From Elysia chlorotica (lineage: Eukaryota; Mollusca; Gastropoda; Plakobranchidae): 64,000 nt of DNA. Made by a program: the position numbers and the translations under genes. Location: NCBI GenBank assembly GCA_003991915.1, contig RQTK01000148.1:257047-321046 (forward strand). Reading direction: 5' to 3'. The notes below the pieces were generated by a model, which made no database searches, was not told the DNA's origin, and saw only the letters and a program-made list of their open reading frames with translations. Below, one piece after another: positions 1 to 35,114 of the stretch (position 1 is the stretch's first letter; every line of letters begins with the position of its first letter).

Positions 1-20619
<20,619 letters not shown>

Positions 20620-20649
20620 AATTGTACATTGAGCAAGGCTGTTGGGATT

Positions 20650-22917
20650 CTGTGGAAAAAAATGTAAATTAATTTAGTTTTTAGTAAGGTATTGTTCTAA
20701 TTTTGACGGGAAAAAGTTCTATTCTGAACATAACGGTATCATCTAGGATTAAACCATTTACGATTCCACATTGAAACGAAGAAACTTTAACAAGACTACC
20801 CATATGGTCGAAAGACCGTCTTGTACATTAAACATTCGTAACAGATAAACATAAAAATAGTGTCATGGATATATTGCCCCCTAATCTCTTATTTATTAAC
20901 AAAATTAAACATTAAACACTCTCAAGCCAGTTACAGTTTCAACGTTATTTCTCATGTAGGTAGATCATGCAAATGACATACGATATTGTTGATTCCCACA
21001 GATAAACTATTTTTTTTTCTGTTTCAATTTTGTATCTTCTTTTCCCTTATTGGTGTTGCTGGCCAACTGATCAATACACACAGGTATATAAAATGTTACC
21101 TTATTCACCAAACTCTCTGAAGGAAAAGTTACAACGCATAAGGCTTTTTTTCTTTTCTTTTGATTTTTTATCATTGACATGCTCAATTCTGAGAAAATCA
21201 CACTACATTCTTTGCGTGCTTTGGTTAGATAGACCAACTGTTTTAATCTTTAACGTTATCAGTCATTTTTAGTTTTACAATTTGAAACAAGAATTATCTC
21301 TTATCGTGTCTAAAGTTTAGCTTACTATTAGACTAGTAAAACAGGTAGTATCTGCAAATGTTTGAAAGTATGAATTTAGAAGCATGGTTTTCTGATAAGC
21401 CTGACGAAGAATAAACCCATTTTTATGTGATGCTATTTCGAGTCGAATTATCTATGTGCGTGTTTAAAACATTAGGCTTTGAATTCTTGAAGAATTAACA
21501 TTTACTATATAGAGACAGATTTTAAGTTAAAACTCTTGAACTGTTACTGTTCCGTATTAATTTTGTTCAAAGATGTACTCTCAAAATACATGCCGCCCAA
21601 GCTGTTTTCCCATACTTTTCTTCTTTTTTCAGTTCTTCATTGTTAGAGCTATGATTTTTTATACAGCGTCACAGTATTACTGGTGGCTTTTGAACAAGGC
21701 TATCCAAAATAACTGAATCGACTAAGGTGAACACCTAAATAATTTACATAACAAGGGTAACAGTGTTATGTTTATTTTAAATTAGTATCATTGTTAGGAC
21801 AGAAAGTTATTCAATGAGCATTTTACGTTCGGCCTACAAGCCGACTAAACGTAGAACAAAACTGTCCTAACATTCTCTAAAATGTCTTAAGGGTATAGCT
21901 CACTTTGGTTCTAAATGCAAATATTTGTTTATTTTGGTAACCCTACATCTTATTTTTGGAAGCCTTGCTTTTGAGACAGTTTGTGTAAAAAGTTGTCTAA
22001 AGTTTGATCCCTACAACCTAGACGTCTTTTGTGGTCTTCGTGTTCTTTTTTTCAGTTCACTCTTCGATGTAATAAAATCATAAGATTATTTTGAAAGTCA
22101 TACAAGAACAGACCAATAGATGTCAATTCAAAAATTGATGTATTTTAAGATAGATAATCCTAGACAAAGTATTGTTATATAAACTTATAATGAATACATT
22201 TCAAGATAAAACATTCTTATTGTACAAATATTACGAGTGTTACGCATTATGCATATTCTCTATTTTTAATTTTCTGTTGCATTTTGAAGCAGTAGTTCAC
22301 GTGATAATGCTTCATTCGGAATCGTACCTATTTTTGGTGCTGTTCATAGAGCCCATAAGACTTGTGTCCATTTATTAGTGTTTCATTAAAAAGTGATGTA
22401 AGAAACTTAAAAAAGAGTGACAATTACAATGTAAAAATGTTCCGGATTGTAACCAATAATACAGGAACCACTGCATTTCTTTTATTTCTAGGTATTCCAT
22501 AGCGTAATTTAATCTTTCATTATTTTGTTTTTTGCAGGCTACCAACAGAGGCAGATCGTAATATTTGGTAGATCCAAGTGAAAAAGCTATTATACTTGAT
22601 TTTAAAGACTCTTAATATTTAAAAAAATTATTAGGGTACCTTAAAAACCAGATATTTTCACTGCATCACACGTATTGTTCTCCTAATCATCCATCACAAA
22701 CATCACATTCGGTATATTAAGAGAAAGAATTATTTTTAGTCTCCAATAATTCAAAAATATGTATTGTTACTATTATCAGTTTTTGCACACATTCTCTACT
22801 AAATTAAAATATAACAACGTGTACTTATTACCTTGTAATAAAAATTGCAGTGGTGGCTTTAGTAATAGTAATAGCAGTAGTAAAAGATGACGTTAAAAGT
22901 AGTAGTAGAAGATGTAA

Positions 22918-22958
<41 letters not shown>

Positions 22959-22959
22959 A

Positions 22960-23007
<48 letters not shown>

Positions 23008-26000
23008 CAGTACTCGTAAAAGTAGCTATACATCATACAGTAGTAGTTATGACACAGGTAGTAATGGTAACTAGGGATTAACGATCAACTATAAAAAGCA
23101 TTTACAGTATATTAGACCATTAGTCATAATGGTATGACAGTAGCAATATCAGTAGTAGAGTTAGTAAAAGCAATACCATTCTGTCGTATTAATTTTTATA
23201 AAATATTTGTGGTGATCCGGTGAATGATCAAGCAGCTATCCAGCGTCCTTATCAAAATGTTGACTTTTATCAAGGTTATGTCAAAGATTTACTTAATTCA
23301 TAATAAACAAATAGGCATGTCAAATATCATAGTTTAACACAAATAATTTGATAACATGTTTATAAGTATTCAGTAAAAGAAAAAAGATAAGCATAGGCGT
23401 ATTAACTAATTTTTACAAGACACAATTTGTTTTATTATCTGGATATATTTTTTTTTAAGATTTTGAAAATCTTTATACACGGTAATTTTATCTTTGCTGT
23501 ATGAGAGGATAGTAGAAACGATATATCTTACTTTCTTAAGGTATTATTAATTTATACACGTTAATGAACTCTGATAAACACAGCTACAACATGTTTTGAA
23601 ACAATGTAGTTCTGAAGAAAAAAAAGGCTTTATACTTAATTATTCGTAATTAAAGGAAGCTAAAATGAACCTAGATATATACCACATGTTTTTGTGTGTG
23701 TAAACTTTTCTGAATTCAATACATTTATCTTCATTATATGGAATCAGAGCTTTAAAGTGACTTTAAAACAATAACAGGCATAATGTAAAGGTGCTACGTG
23801 TATAAAGATAACCACACGTTAAGCGTTTTACTCCATCTTTCAACTTATTATTTCAGCATCAAAAGCATTGTAAAAGTATCATTACATTCATTTTTAGTTT
23901 TTAATTTAAAAATATATAAAGGATTGACACATTTTTTAAATGAAAAAGGGTTTTGAAAATTAGCATGGTGGGCCTATACTTCACTGCTAAATTGATCGTT
24001 ATCAGTCAGATCATACAGGTACACGATGTTCCAAACCTTAATATTATTCTATGAACCATTAATAACATTGTAATCCTAATTTCTTTCTTTTTTTCAGTAT
24101 CTAATATCGAAAGGAAAAGTTTCCCAGGTGATGGACATTGCCACTATTGATGTATCATAGTTCTACTAAACGACGAACAAATCGCAATTTTTACTTTGTA
24201 TCGGTTGGTTATTAAAATTAATCTCTGAGTAAACATTGATCTAGCGATCAAAATACTCTTTTTTCTTCGTGTAATAAGGAAAAAGGAAAGAAAATATGTT
24301 ATCTAAATCTGTATTTTTCTTGTTTTGTTGTTTTTGTTGCTGTTGTTGTTAGTTTTGTCGTTGTTGTTGTTTTTTTTTACATGGTATATTTGTAATTGCT
24401 GTTGATGTTTTATACTTAGCACGGCATAATTATTTTTCTCACAAAAAAGTGTCAACGTAATTAGATGTAGTTCTGTGTGTAACTGAACCATGTCCTAACA
24501 TCCCCTATTTTCATTATGTATTTATTTCAGTATTGAATGAATACAGCTTCAATTCAAATTCAGCTTGATTACATTGAGAGAATGTAAGACTGATCAATCA
24601 ACGATTCATTAATATAATGCAACTTTTTTTTCTTCTTGTATAGGACTTTATTTATTAATTCTTTTTTTTTTAAGTATAGCAAAATACATTTAATGTATAA
24701 AATTTAACATTAACTATATTTAGGTGAAAAAATTAAATGCACACTTGGTAAACGGGCTATCACATCACAGTCGATGCAAAGTAAGGATGACAATAGCGAG
24801 CAGATGGCGAAGTTCTCGGGAAGAACTGCAGCTGGGATAGACACTGGTTTGTTTAACTGAAAATGCAGCCTTTTCCATGATACAAAAATTAATACCGCCT
24901 CAATATTTTATTACCGAAATGTTCAGGAATAACATATAGATAATAAAATATAATGTTTTGTCGCGAATATATCAATTTACTCTATAGAATTTGCATTAAA
25001 AATTATATACGATGAAAATGTCACCAATTTAAAAAAAATCACACACAAATTTTAAATTAAATAACTTATTGCAAACTTACAATAATTAAGGCGTAGTTGT
25101 ATTATCACAATGCAGTTTCGTAAGATGGAATTTGATTTTTTTTTCACACTATAACCTCGAATGGAAACCACAATACTATAGATCTAGTCAGCGGCCTTAA
25201 TAATTTCACCTAAAAATGTTGGCACAATATACTTTGTTTTCCTAGAAAGAAAATATCCTGAAAACCTGAACGTGCTCCTCTTGATGTAATGTTTGAAACT
25301 TATCACCTGGATAAAGAACGTGTAACACAGTAGTATTAACACAGTTTGCCACATAACCACATCTTATCTATTGTTGTTTCATCCGGGTTTAACCTTCCTC
25401 CTAACTCTTTACCCTTTGTAGCCCTGTATAACTTGTGTCTCCAAATCTATGCCTATTAAAATCTTAGCTGCACAATCATAACAACAGCAAACTTAGGCCC
25501 ATTTTAATCACGATCCGCCCCCTGTTGTCTTTCCCCTTTGTATTTCACAGTTTAGGATAAACCAGGGGATCTTGCCTGCAGTTGCCAGTTATGATCTTTG
25601 TCTCTACTCTCTAGATCTATGTCTACCTGCTCTGTGGTTTAAAGATCATGAATAGTTGAACACATACAACAAAATGTCAATTGTCAGCTTGTCCTTTCCA
25701 CCCTGTATCCTACGGTTACTTCGGCGCTCGGTAGGGCCTAGTGTTATCTCACCAAAACGCTACTAGGCAAAATGGTTATCATACTGCCATCTTCAGGTTG
25801 ACAAGTATGCACGATGCAAGATTGCAAGTAATGAGGAGAAGGTATTTAACGCTGTTTTAAGGGCATGCAGTTACTGTAGGCCCCCTATGCGCTAGTTTAC
25901 CAAATCATGGCATTAAAGTAAATTGTGTCTTGCTTCCCAAACAATTTTCCGATAATATTATTGTATCAATATAATTGTAAAACGGACCAATTTAGTCATT

Positions 26001-26050
26001 ACAGTGAATGGGATAATTTGGAATCCTATGGGCATTACGTTGAACTCATG
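20650..26050. other. AT-rich non-coding region upstream of the cadherin start exon
   Basis: No convincing exon, RNA gene or mobile element apart from a (TAG)n run at 22903-23010. The unlocated 5' UTR exon(s) and promoter of the cadherin may lie here. A GC-richer patch at about 24770-24860 is one place to look. Confidence 0.6.
22903..23010. repeat. (TAG)n microsatellite
   Basis: About 105 bases of TAG/AGT repeats with few interruptions. Confidence 0.95.
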
Positions 26051-26374
26051 TGAGTCTGTCTGTCTGTCTGTCTGTCTGCTGTCTGTCTGTCTGTCCGTCC
26101 TTCTCTCTCTACCACCCTCTCCCCTTTATCTCTCTTTCACTATCTTTCTATCCACTCCCTTCTTTCTCACGGTAATTATAATTCAATGTTAAAAACAAAC
26201 CAAAACAAGATAGTTAAAACTGAAACTGGAAACTGATTGATTTATTGTTTTCTCCTTTGGGCTTATGTCTGCTACGGTTATACTTTAATTATATTGCAGG
26301 AGATATTCTATGAAATTAATTTAAATTTTAGATAATAAATGACAGTTGTCTTGTGTTATCTGGATACGGTGTTG

Positions 26375-26412
26375 CCCCCCCCCCCCCCCAAAAAAAAAAA
26401 AAAAAAAAAAAA
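26375..26412. repeat. Poly-C/poly-A tract
   Basis: About 14 C followed by about 23 A. A (TCTG)n run of ~45 bases lies at 26054-26098. Confidence 0.9.
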
Positions 26413-26764
26413 CCGTTGCGTTTATCACGCGGTCAAATTTTTACTCCTTGAAACACCGAAAGGCACTATGAAGCCATGGGTCTGATGAAGGAGAGACACT
26501 TAGAGAATACATTTAAAAGGACTGTAAAGAGAACAAAATATTGTTAAAAAAAAGAATCTAATTGTAGGACAGTTTGGTGTGAGTCTGCACGTAATATAAG
26601 ATAATAACCAGATAGTGTGAACAAAAATTATCTTTGCTTACATTCAGTCTCAAAGATAACGATTATGACTCATGAAATCCGTCGAGTCTTTTAACAGTGC
26701 AGGAAAACAAAAAAGGTTTCATTAAACTTGTGTGTGATGCGCTCAAACAGTTGTCTAAGTGGTT

Positions 26765-26995
26765 TTATATCGTTGACGGGTGCCAAGACTAATACCTGAC
26801 AATTAATCATGCAGTCACACAGATAAAGTGTGGGTGTACCAGGAATCCTTTTTCAGCCGGTCACATTATAGGCCTATAGAGTATAAACACCGACCCAAGA
26901 AATAGTGATCGAAATTAGACATACATTTTAGTCAGATCATAGGTTTCGAACCGAAGACCAACGCTATTCCACCTCCGCCAGTTCGCCCCCTCTGC
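26765..26995 (-). mobile_element. SINE family 2, copy c
   Basis: The minus-strand head reads GGCGGAGGTGGAATAGCG and GGTTCGAAACC (B box). The body includes ACTTTATCTGTGTGACTGC and GATTAATTGTCAGGTATTAG. Confidence 0.8.
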
Positions 26996-27099
26996 TTGAG
27001 TTGAAGCCTTGGTGTCGTCTTGGTATCTTTGCCTGCTTTTCTTGAAGGCTGAGACTGTGTTGTGTTGTGTGATGTTACTTTTTGTTTTACGTCAGCATT

Positions 27100-27300
27100 A
27101 TAGAAGCTATAGTGTGTACGGGACCCGTACTAACGTCTGACAAATTCACGTGCCACCGCACACTGTTACCGCAGGTATACCAGACTGTCTCAGATGGTCA
27201 TATTACACTGAAACCGACCTAACTAGTAGGAGACGAAGTCGCCAGAGCGGGGCTTAAACCACGGACATTTTGCGTCAAAAGCTAGAAGGCAGAGGTAGAA
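27100..27300 (-). mobile_element. SINE family 2, copy d
   Basis: Minus strand: GGGTCCCGTACACACTATAG and CACGTGAATTTGTCAGACG body, with a degenerate head (GTGGTTTAAGCCCC). It lies about 110 bases from copy c in the same orientation. Confidence 0.75.
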
Positions 27301-28170
27301 GTCTTGTTATCCTGGCTTTTTCTTTATATGGCAGCATAGTAGTGATAATTCATCAAACCCTAATCTTGGAAGCCACACAAAACTTAACTTAGTTCAATGG
27401 AGATATAATTCAGGAACCAAAAAAGAATTCATTTGCAACTGGTAAGATACAATCATACCAAGTTTAGACCTAATCAATCTAATGCGTTACCATTTAGACT
27501 AAAGAATAATTTTAGGGCAGTGTACCCCCGAATGCATGAAGACCCTTTCAAACTCTTCAATTTTGTTATCATGAAGTTCATAACCCCAAAAGAAAACAAC
27601 TCTTGAGAAAGAAATTTACCAAGTTATCTTTTCATTGCAGCTGGAAGATTCTATGGGTGAGAAGTACAACATCGGAGTAGCTTGTAACTTGTCGTAAGCC
27701 TTTTTTTTATTCCAATACATGTTTCAGACGAGCCGCAAGCTTTCCACAACGTTGTTCTTACGATGCTAGATTTAGCATTAAATACCGAGAAACACTATTA
27801 TCTCCCATTCTAAGTAATTCACTATCATTTATAGCAATGGGCCTTTGTGCGTGTGCAATCCAGAGCGCCCATCTTCCGTGTTTGTGTGCGCTGTGCAGTG
27901 ATAAGCCCATCTCTCCAGCTCTTGTCTTAACCCTGCGGGCTGATCTTTTTGCCCTCCAAGCTCACCGGTTATCTCCCTTATCATCATTCTTGCTTAATCC
28001 ATCCCAGCCCTCTCGAAAAATCCTCGACTCCAAAAGGACAGTAATCACAATTGTAGACCCATTACGTGATGCAGAAATTCGGGAGGGAGGGGGGGGGTAC
28101 AGAGAGAGCAAATGAGACAGATCCAGAGAGACAAAAAGACACACAGACAGAGACAGACATATAAATAGGC
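27300..28170. other. Intergenic stretch, partly GC-richer, no gene recognised
   Basis: 27830-28080 is GC-richer than its surroundings and holds a 92-codon open frame with no recognisable similarity or splice context. I do not call a gene. Confidence 0.5.
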
Positions 28171-28172
28171 AG

Positions 28173-28175
<3 letters not shown>

Positions 28176-28267
<92 letters not shown>
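28176..28267. repeat. (GA)n microsatellite
   Basis: About 90 bases of pure GA. Confidence 0.97.
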
Positions 28268-28269
<2 letters not shown>

Positions 28270-28699
28270 TGAATCGTGACAATGAGGTGGTAAGAGAGAA
28301 ATGAAGAGAAGTAGAGCGAACGGAAAAACAAGACATGGTAGAGAGGCGAGGAAGGTAGATTGAAAGACAAAGCCCGTATCTATATTTCGAAGCTGTAGTT
28401 TGTTTCTCTATGTAATAACTAGTCTATCTCTGAACACAAAATTGAGATGAGTATGGTTGTTAAATGATTATAGTAATTACATTGTGTAGAGGGATTAAGG
28501 TGGAAAAATATATTTTCATGAAGTTAGGAAGCTTATTTATTAGCTAGTAACAAAAACATTGTCTCTTATTTTAATATAAAAAATAAAGATAAAAATTACG
28601 AAAATGGTTTCGCCAATGCTTCTAATTCAACTTTATGAAAATGCTTCCCTTTTCCATTATATCTTTTTTGAAGAGACGTGGGTGGTGAGTGATTAGGTT

Positions 28700-28965
28700 T
28701 GGCTCAAACCGTCCAATGACAGCAACAATTCTATATAGTGGACAGGTTGATGTCCAATGTCTGACAATTTATATGATGTTACTCCAGAGACAGTGCGGGG
28801 ATGACTCTTATCTCAGTTGGTTGTTATATACTGACATCGACCTAACCTTTGAGACTCAAAATCGGACAGGTAAATTTTGTGTGATCATTGGTTTCGAACC
28901 GGGGACCTCCCCATTTGAAGACCAACACTTTACCGCCAACGACAATCCGCTCCGAGGAGATATTT
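28700..28965 (-). mobile_element. SINE family 2, copy e
   Basis: The minus-strand head has GGCGGTAAAGTGTTGGTC and the perfect B box GGTTCGAAACC, then the family body (AACTGAGATAAGAG, TTGTCAGACATTGG). Confidence 0.8.
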
Positions 28966-29864
28966 ATGACAGATCGCTGAGTCCTGACAATGACTGACAA
29001 TATTTATGTTTGTGACGACGACCTGTAAGTACAGACTGGTGAATGAAGGCTGCCATAATAAACAAAACATTACTTACTAACGAGGCTACCAAAAATATCG
29101 CAGGGTCACCGAAATAAAGAAATATGTGCATTTAGAATCGAAGTATGCTATATCATTAAGCTATAAAGTACAGTGAGGACAGTTTACATTCTAAGTCTAG
29201 TAGGCTTGAAGGCTAAAATAAAATTACTTACTGATTATTATTCTGCCACAGATTCTTTTTAAAGACACCTATGTTCTGCTCTAACTATGAGACGTATTTA
29301 AAACATATAGATCACTTGTACCCTTGTAATGCAAAAATATATTACCTTTAGTCAATTAAGTGACATAGCCTGTTATTTTGGGTCACCTTGTTTACTAAAG
29401 ATCGTAGTGCATGTACTAAATTTCATCCTCGTTTTAATTTATTTACACCAGAGACAATACATTTTAGATTTACCCTTTCTAAAGTACTAAGCAGTATTAA
29501 TGTACTTAATACTGTTAAGCAGTTCTTAAGAACTTTAAATTGCCATGACTGTCGGGTTAAACGATTAAGCTCACTAAGACACAATTTTAGTCCACACGTT
29601 TGTTTATTTGTGTTGTGGTTTCAAAACCCTGCATGTGAAGCTAATTGCCTTGTTTTCAGTTAAATGTTATTTCAAGAAAGGATAATGATGCTAAAGATAG
29701 AGCTTTTAAAGATAAACCATCATTTTTCAAAGGAGATGCGTATTAAATTCACAACATTATTTTGTATGAAATCTAGAGGGCTCGGATGGCGAAATATTTA
29801 AAGCGAAGAGAAATATTCATTCTAATTTAAGAAGACAGAAAATATATTGAAGATATAAAGATAG

Positions 29865-29951
29865 ACAGATAGATAGATAGATGGGTGGATCGATAATTAG
29901 ATAGATAGATAGATAGATAGATAGAGGATGGATATATAGATAGATAGATAG

Positions 29952-29982
<31 letters not shown>

Positions 29983-30005
29983 TATAGATAGAAAGACAGA
30001 CAGAC

Positions 30006-30080
<75 letters not shown>

Positions 30081-30099
30081 GAGAGATAGATAGACAGAC

Positions 30100-30166
<67 letters not shown>

Positions 30167-30170
30167 GCGA
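29865..30170. repeat. (GATA)n microsatellite
   Basis: About 300 bases of GATA/TAGA repeats with GACA variants. Both strands stay open in several frames because of the repeat, not because of a gene. Confidence 0.97.
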
Positions 30171-30273
30171 GAAAGAGAGATATAGGAGGGGCAGGCCACA
30201 CCAGTCTGCCCTTCACTTTAGCAGACTGGCTAAGATCAAATGAAGGTATATCTTGAATAAAAGTCACCTAATT

Positions 30274-30545
30274 AAAACAGTGGTGTGTGCATTTGCGCTA
30301 TCACGCCAAGACTATTGCAATTCTTTGTAATCTGGTGTCCCTAGTTTTGTAATAAACAAATTACCGGGAGTTCAGAACAGAGCAGCCAGGCTTGTGGTAG
30401 CATTGGATTTCTTCCACATAATTAGTTCTACTCATTTGCTCAGAACCTTTCATTGGCTCCCCGTTTCGGCTAGAATAAAGTACAAAATTGCTCTTCGTTG
30501 TTTTAAGCGCAAAGTAATAACTCACCCTCCACATAAAAAAAAAAC
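30274..30545 (+). pseudogene. LINE reverse-transcriptase C-terminal fragment
   Basis: One plus-strand frame reads LVCAFALSRQDYCNSL, stop, then INKLPGVQNRAARLVV and LLRTFHWLPVSARIKYKI. These are the DYCNSL, Q..QNRAAR and LHWLPV..RI.+K motifs downstream of the RT domain in CR1/L2/Jockey-type elements. An in-frame stop and missing ends show it is dead. Confidence 0.8.
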
Positions 30546-31499
30546 GTATATCCTCATACATGTACACTCCTGGACGTCAGGTACGATATGAAAACAAAAG
30601 TCTCTTGCACATTCCTAGGACCAATCTTGTATTTTAAGTCTAGAATAACATTAAGGATAACAGAAAGTAGTTAAATGACTGAATCAATTATAAAGAAAAA
30701 GCGTGAGGATCAATGCAAATAAGATGAAATGATTTAGAGATAAAAAATAATCATTATTATTATGTTTTAATCGTAGATTTCGTTCAGACCATTGATTTGG
30801 TGTTAGACAGTTTGTGTTCTTCTCGTATATTTTACTCTTTTAAGTTGTTTTTTTCTTCGTCGAAAACATAATTTAGAATAGAAAATTTCAAATTTAAAAT
30901 GCATATGGGGTCATGAGTTAAGGTCTTTTTGAAATAGATTCATGAAACACGTGCATTTTTTTTAATTGGTGAAATAGAGGAAATAAAATATGTCATATGG
31001 TTTAAAAATGAAATAAATAGTAATGTTTTCCCTCAAAGCAATATATCAATCATCCTTCATTAACCGTTTTTAGCAAAATTTTATTGTCTCAGGCTGTTTT
31101 GCTTTTGTTTGTTTTTTTCTTTGAAAAAAAAAAAACAACACTGTTTTTTTTAAACAACGGACATACACACACACACATATACAGACACACACAAACGACA
31201 AAATTAATCAGCGAGAGAGAGAGAGAGAGAGAGTCTCGAAGCAATCCTTAACCAAGGTCTTGATTTTGAAAAAGAAATGAGCAAAGACACCAGAAGATGT
31301 CAGCTTAATCGCCAAGGTCACGTTGCCTTTTCGACTTTCATCCTATTAGTTCGCTCCAAGCAAGATCTTTTTTCTGTAACCATTTTTTTGTTAATACTTT
31401 ATCGAAAGAAAATTGTGTATTGTTTCTGTAGGTCTATCGCCGGCTGTTGTAGCATTTATTATTGAAGAGAGTTTGAGTGCTTAATTTATTATTAGACAA

Positions 31500-31985
31500 T
31501 CAATTACAGAGAGACTGACAGACATTGATTGGGAGATATAGAGGCAAAGGCTGGAAAGGATAGAGAAAGGCAAATAGAGAGATAGGAAGGTAAAGATAGA
31601 TAGAAAAGCAGATAAACAGTAAGACAGACCGAGAGGAGCACCCATAGAGACAGACATACTGTATAGACAGACAAACAGACAGTCTACAGTCAGACAAGGT
31701 GTAGGCAGACTGGCAGACTGACGAACACGCTGACAAACATAGAGACAGACAAAAAGACATACAGACATATGTAGACTGTCAAATAGATAGATACATAGAT
31801 ATACAAACAGACACAGGTATACGTTGACCGACTGGCACACACATAGAAAGATAGACAAACATACATACATACATATGTAGAAAGAGTGGCGCAGAGATAA
31901 ATAGATAGGCAAACAGACAGATAGGCAGATAGACAACCAAACTGTCAGACACCATATAGACAGAGTAACTGGCTGACAGAGGGAA
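31500..31985. repeat. Degenerate (GACA)/(GATA) repeat tract
   Basis: About 480 bases of imperfect AGAC/AGATA units, an aged tetranucleotide array. It opens a spurious 177-codon frame on the minus strand rich in Cys, Leu and Ser. Confidence 0.85.
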
Positions 31986-32239
31986 ATGGAAAGCTCTGTG
32001 CGTGGCGAGTTCAAAGCGATGGGCTCTTCGATTTTATTGATCGATTTTTACCTACAGCCACGCCTTTTAGCCAGAAGTTACTCATGTCCTACTTAAAAAA
32101 TATCTATTGTTGTTCAATCAAGCCTCAGTTTACGGTGTTCAGTGCGCGAAAAGAAAATCATGTTGATATAACCATAGTATCTGTTCTTTTTTTACAATAC
32201 CTAAGTTAAAAAAACAACAAACAAAAAAAAAACGACAGT

Positions 32240-32715
32240 TATGTCCCGTAATTTATGTTTAGAATATTCATTTATAAACTTGTTCTTTGAAGAGATATAT
32301 ATATATATTTTTTTTGTAACACTATCTTTAGACCGGTATTGCAAAAGACCAGCTATGAAATCAAATGAAATAGCGGAATTTAGATTTGGTGACTTTTTTT
32401 TTATCTTGTTTTATAGGTATTTTAGGAAAATGTATTCATAAAAAAATCATTCTGGTTTGTTTTTGTTTGTTGGTTGTTGTTTTTTTTTTGTTTTTTGTTT
32501 TTTGTTTTTTCTCTTCTCCCCATTGAAACAGTTTTCTTCAGATTCGTAAATCGCAATGCTAATTTTAAGCTTTAGGCGTTTACTTATGAACGAAAACGGA
32601 CAGTAAACCGATACGCAGCAGATAAACATGGTCGAACGTCTGTCTCACCTCAGCACTAGCTTGAATTACTCAATAATGTTATTGTGAAGGGTTAATTGTG
32701 GTCGTTATCTTCATC

Positions 32716-32774
<59 letters not shown>

Positions 32775-34390
32775 TTGAAAAGTGAGCATCATTTTTGGAT
32801 TCATGTACAGATGATTTTTCTTGAAATTTTTAACAGTTGTTTTGAATGTTAACAAACAATTTGTGGGACTTAAAATGTGCTTTCCTCTCTATGTGTTTTT
32901 TTTGTTGTTTTTTTTATCCTTTTTTTGTGTGTGTGTATTAAATTGTCACCCTTAAGAAAATCTTGTTTCTATTGGCACAGTGTCATTATTTTAATTTGTC
33001 GCTAGCCCAACATTATGATTTCATGGATGTATACAATATGACTGTTCAAAACATGTTTACTTTAATTTATACCTTCTTTTTCTTTTGCATTGTAGTTGGG
33101 TAAAAGACATTCTATTATCGTACATGTTTTATGCCAACTTTGTTGTTTTGTGAGTAGTATTTCCTTTTTAACTTGTAGGGTGGCAAGTATGTTTGAGTTT
33201 CCGAGCTTACCCTATAGCGGAGGATAATCAGTGGTTCTCTTATTCTTGTAAACATTTGTATAGGTAATAATCACAGGGAACTAGCATTCTCAGTGTAACT
33301 AGATCTGTCATCTAAGAGACAACAAAATTGTGTTTTATGTTAAAAAAATTTCTTATTTTGAAATCGATATACCTCAAAAGTTGAATCTTTTCCAAAATGC
33401 TAAAAATTCAGGGTTCCAGGTTTTAAAGCCCTGTTTATTTTTGTTTGATGAACAATTTTCCCCCCTTTATGTTATTGTAACCAGCAAATTGTCCTAACAT
33501 GAGCTTTTAACCTCATTACCTCAGAAGATTTTATTATTATTATTATTATTATTGTATTATTATTGTCAACATTATAATCTGAATACATAGGTATTTTGGT
33601 TCATTCGAAACATCATTATACAAACCACTTTAAAGTAGATTTCACAAGATATCAACTGCATGTAAGCATGTAAAACTATTGTGAAAAGTTTTGTTTATAT
33701 TAACAAATATTATAAAATAACGAGATGGAAAACTAGTCGCGTCTAGTTCTTGCTGATAAATGTAGGAACAATAAAATATGTGTTTATGTCACAGGACTAT
33801 TTATTACTAAGTGGAAAACGTAAATCACACACTTACAATGTAATGAGAACTAACATGATTATTTCTTAAACCACCATATGGATTAGCTTTGAAATCACGC
33901 CAATAACCAAATCAGTGTGAATCAACATAAGTCTCCTTTTTTAAAAGAGATTTCCTACATATACACTACCATTGTATGGATAAAACAGCAGTTTAAAGCA
34001 GACAATATCACACATAAGCACACTGATCTATTTTTTCCAAAGCTGCTTTATTGTTCTTATTGATCGCGTTTTATTGGCTCGTACAGTGGGGGGTTTACTG
34101 AAGTGTTCTTACGAGCATTTCGTGAAAGGTGTGAAAGACGGTGGATCCTGTAAATAATAATTGTTTCTCAAATTGTGCTGGCCGACGTTTAACAATAGCT
34201 TGAGGCAAATTATTTCTAAAAGGTTTTGATCCGAGAAAGTGACTCATTTTACTCTTTTTCAGAAGATTAATTTGTTTTTCTGATGCGCAATACACAAAAA
34301 CTGCGTTTTAGGAGTAGTTTTGAATGAGTCGTGTTTGTTTTGCTGCTGACGTTTTGCTGCTTTTGTTGCTCATGTCCAACGTCACTATTA
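32240..34390. other. AT-rich intergenic stretch with (ATT)n
   Basis: Contains (ATT)n at 32717-32774 and 33534-33568 and T-rich runs. I see no exon or mobile element with recognisable coding motifs. Confidence 0.6.
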
Positions 34391-34625
34391 ATGCTTTTTT
34401 GAGACTGGGATCCAATACTGACTTGTGCCAATTTTACGTGTTGCCAAACGAGACAGGTCGGGGAGACCTGGGCTCCTGTCTCAGTTGGTCACAATAAACA
34501 GACACCGACTCAACCGTTAGGGGACGAAATCGAGCAAATACATTTTTGAACGCAGGTGAGATTAGAACCGCGGACCCTGATGTGGAGACCAACGCTCTTC
34601 CACACGATTCGGTTCGTACTGTCTT
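34390..34625 (-). mobile_element. SINE family 2, copy f
   Basis: The minus-strand head has TGTGGAAGAGCGTTGGTC and B box GGTTCTAATCTC. The body includes ACGTAAAATTGGCACAAGTC and the CAACTGAGACAGGAG motif shared with copy e. Confidence 0.78.
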
Positions 34626-34916
34626 GACTAAACAATAATGATCCCGTGTTTGGAAGCATGGCGCGAGTCAATAATAATAGATTTAGGAAGAAGAACAATG
34701 GCTTTACCAAAAACAAAGATAAAAAAGCATAGGAATGGCTGATAAAAAGGAGAACAAAGTAAGAATAAAGAACAGGCGAGGTGAAATAACCACCCAAGGA
34801 GGTGTAAACCGATCTGTTTGTTGATCGACAGGTTAAATAGAGCGGTTAGGAGACGGGAGAGAATAAAAACGAAAAAAAGAAAAAAAGTAAAGAAGAGTAA
34901 ACGGAGTAGGGTAAAT

Positions 34917-34936
34917 AGATAGATAGATGTATAGAC

Positions 34937-35025
<89 letters not shown>

Positions 35026-35050
35026 TATATATATAGATAGATAGATAGAT

Positions 35051-35099
<49 letters not shown>

Positions 35100-35114
35100 G
35101 AGAGAGAGAGAATG
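34917..35114. repeat. (GATA)n then (GA)n compound microsatellite
   Basis: About 130 bases of GATA then about 55 bases of GA. Confidence 0.97.

Noticed and set aside
31481-32014. 177-codon Cys/Leu/Ser-rich frame resembling a membrane protein
   Set aside because: It is a degenerate GACA/GATA repeat; the composition comes from the tetranucleotide.
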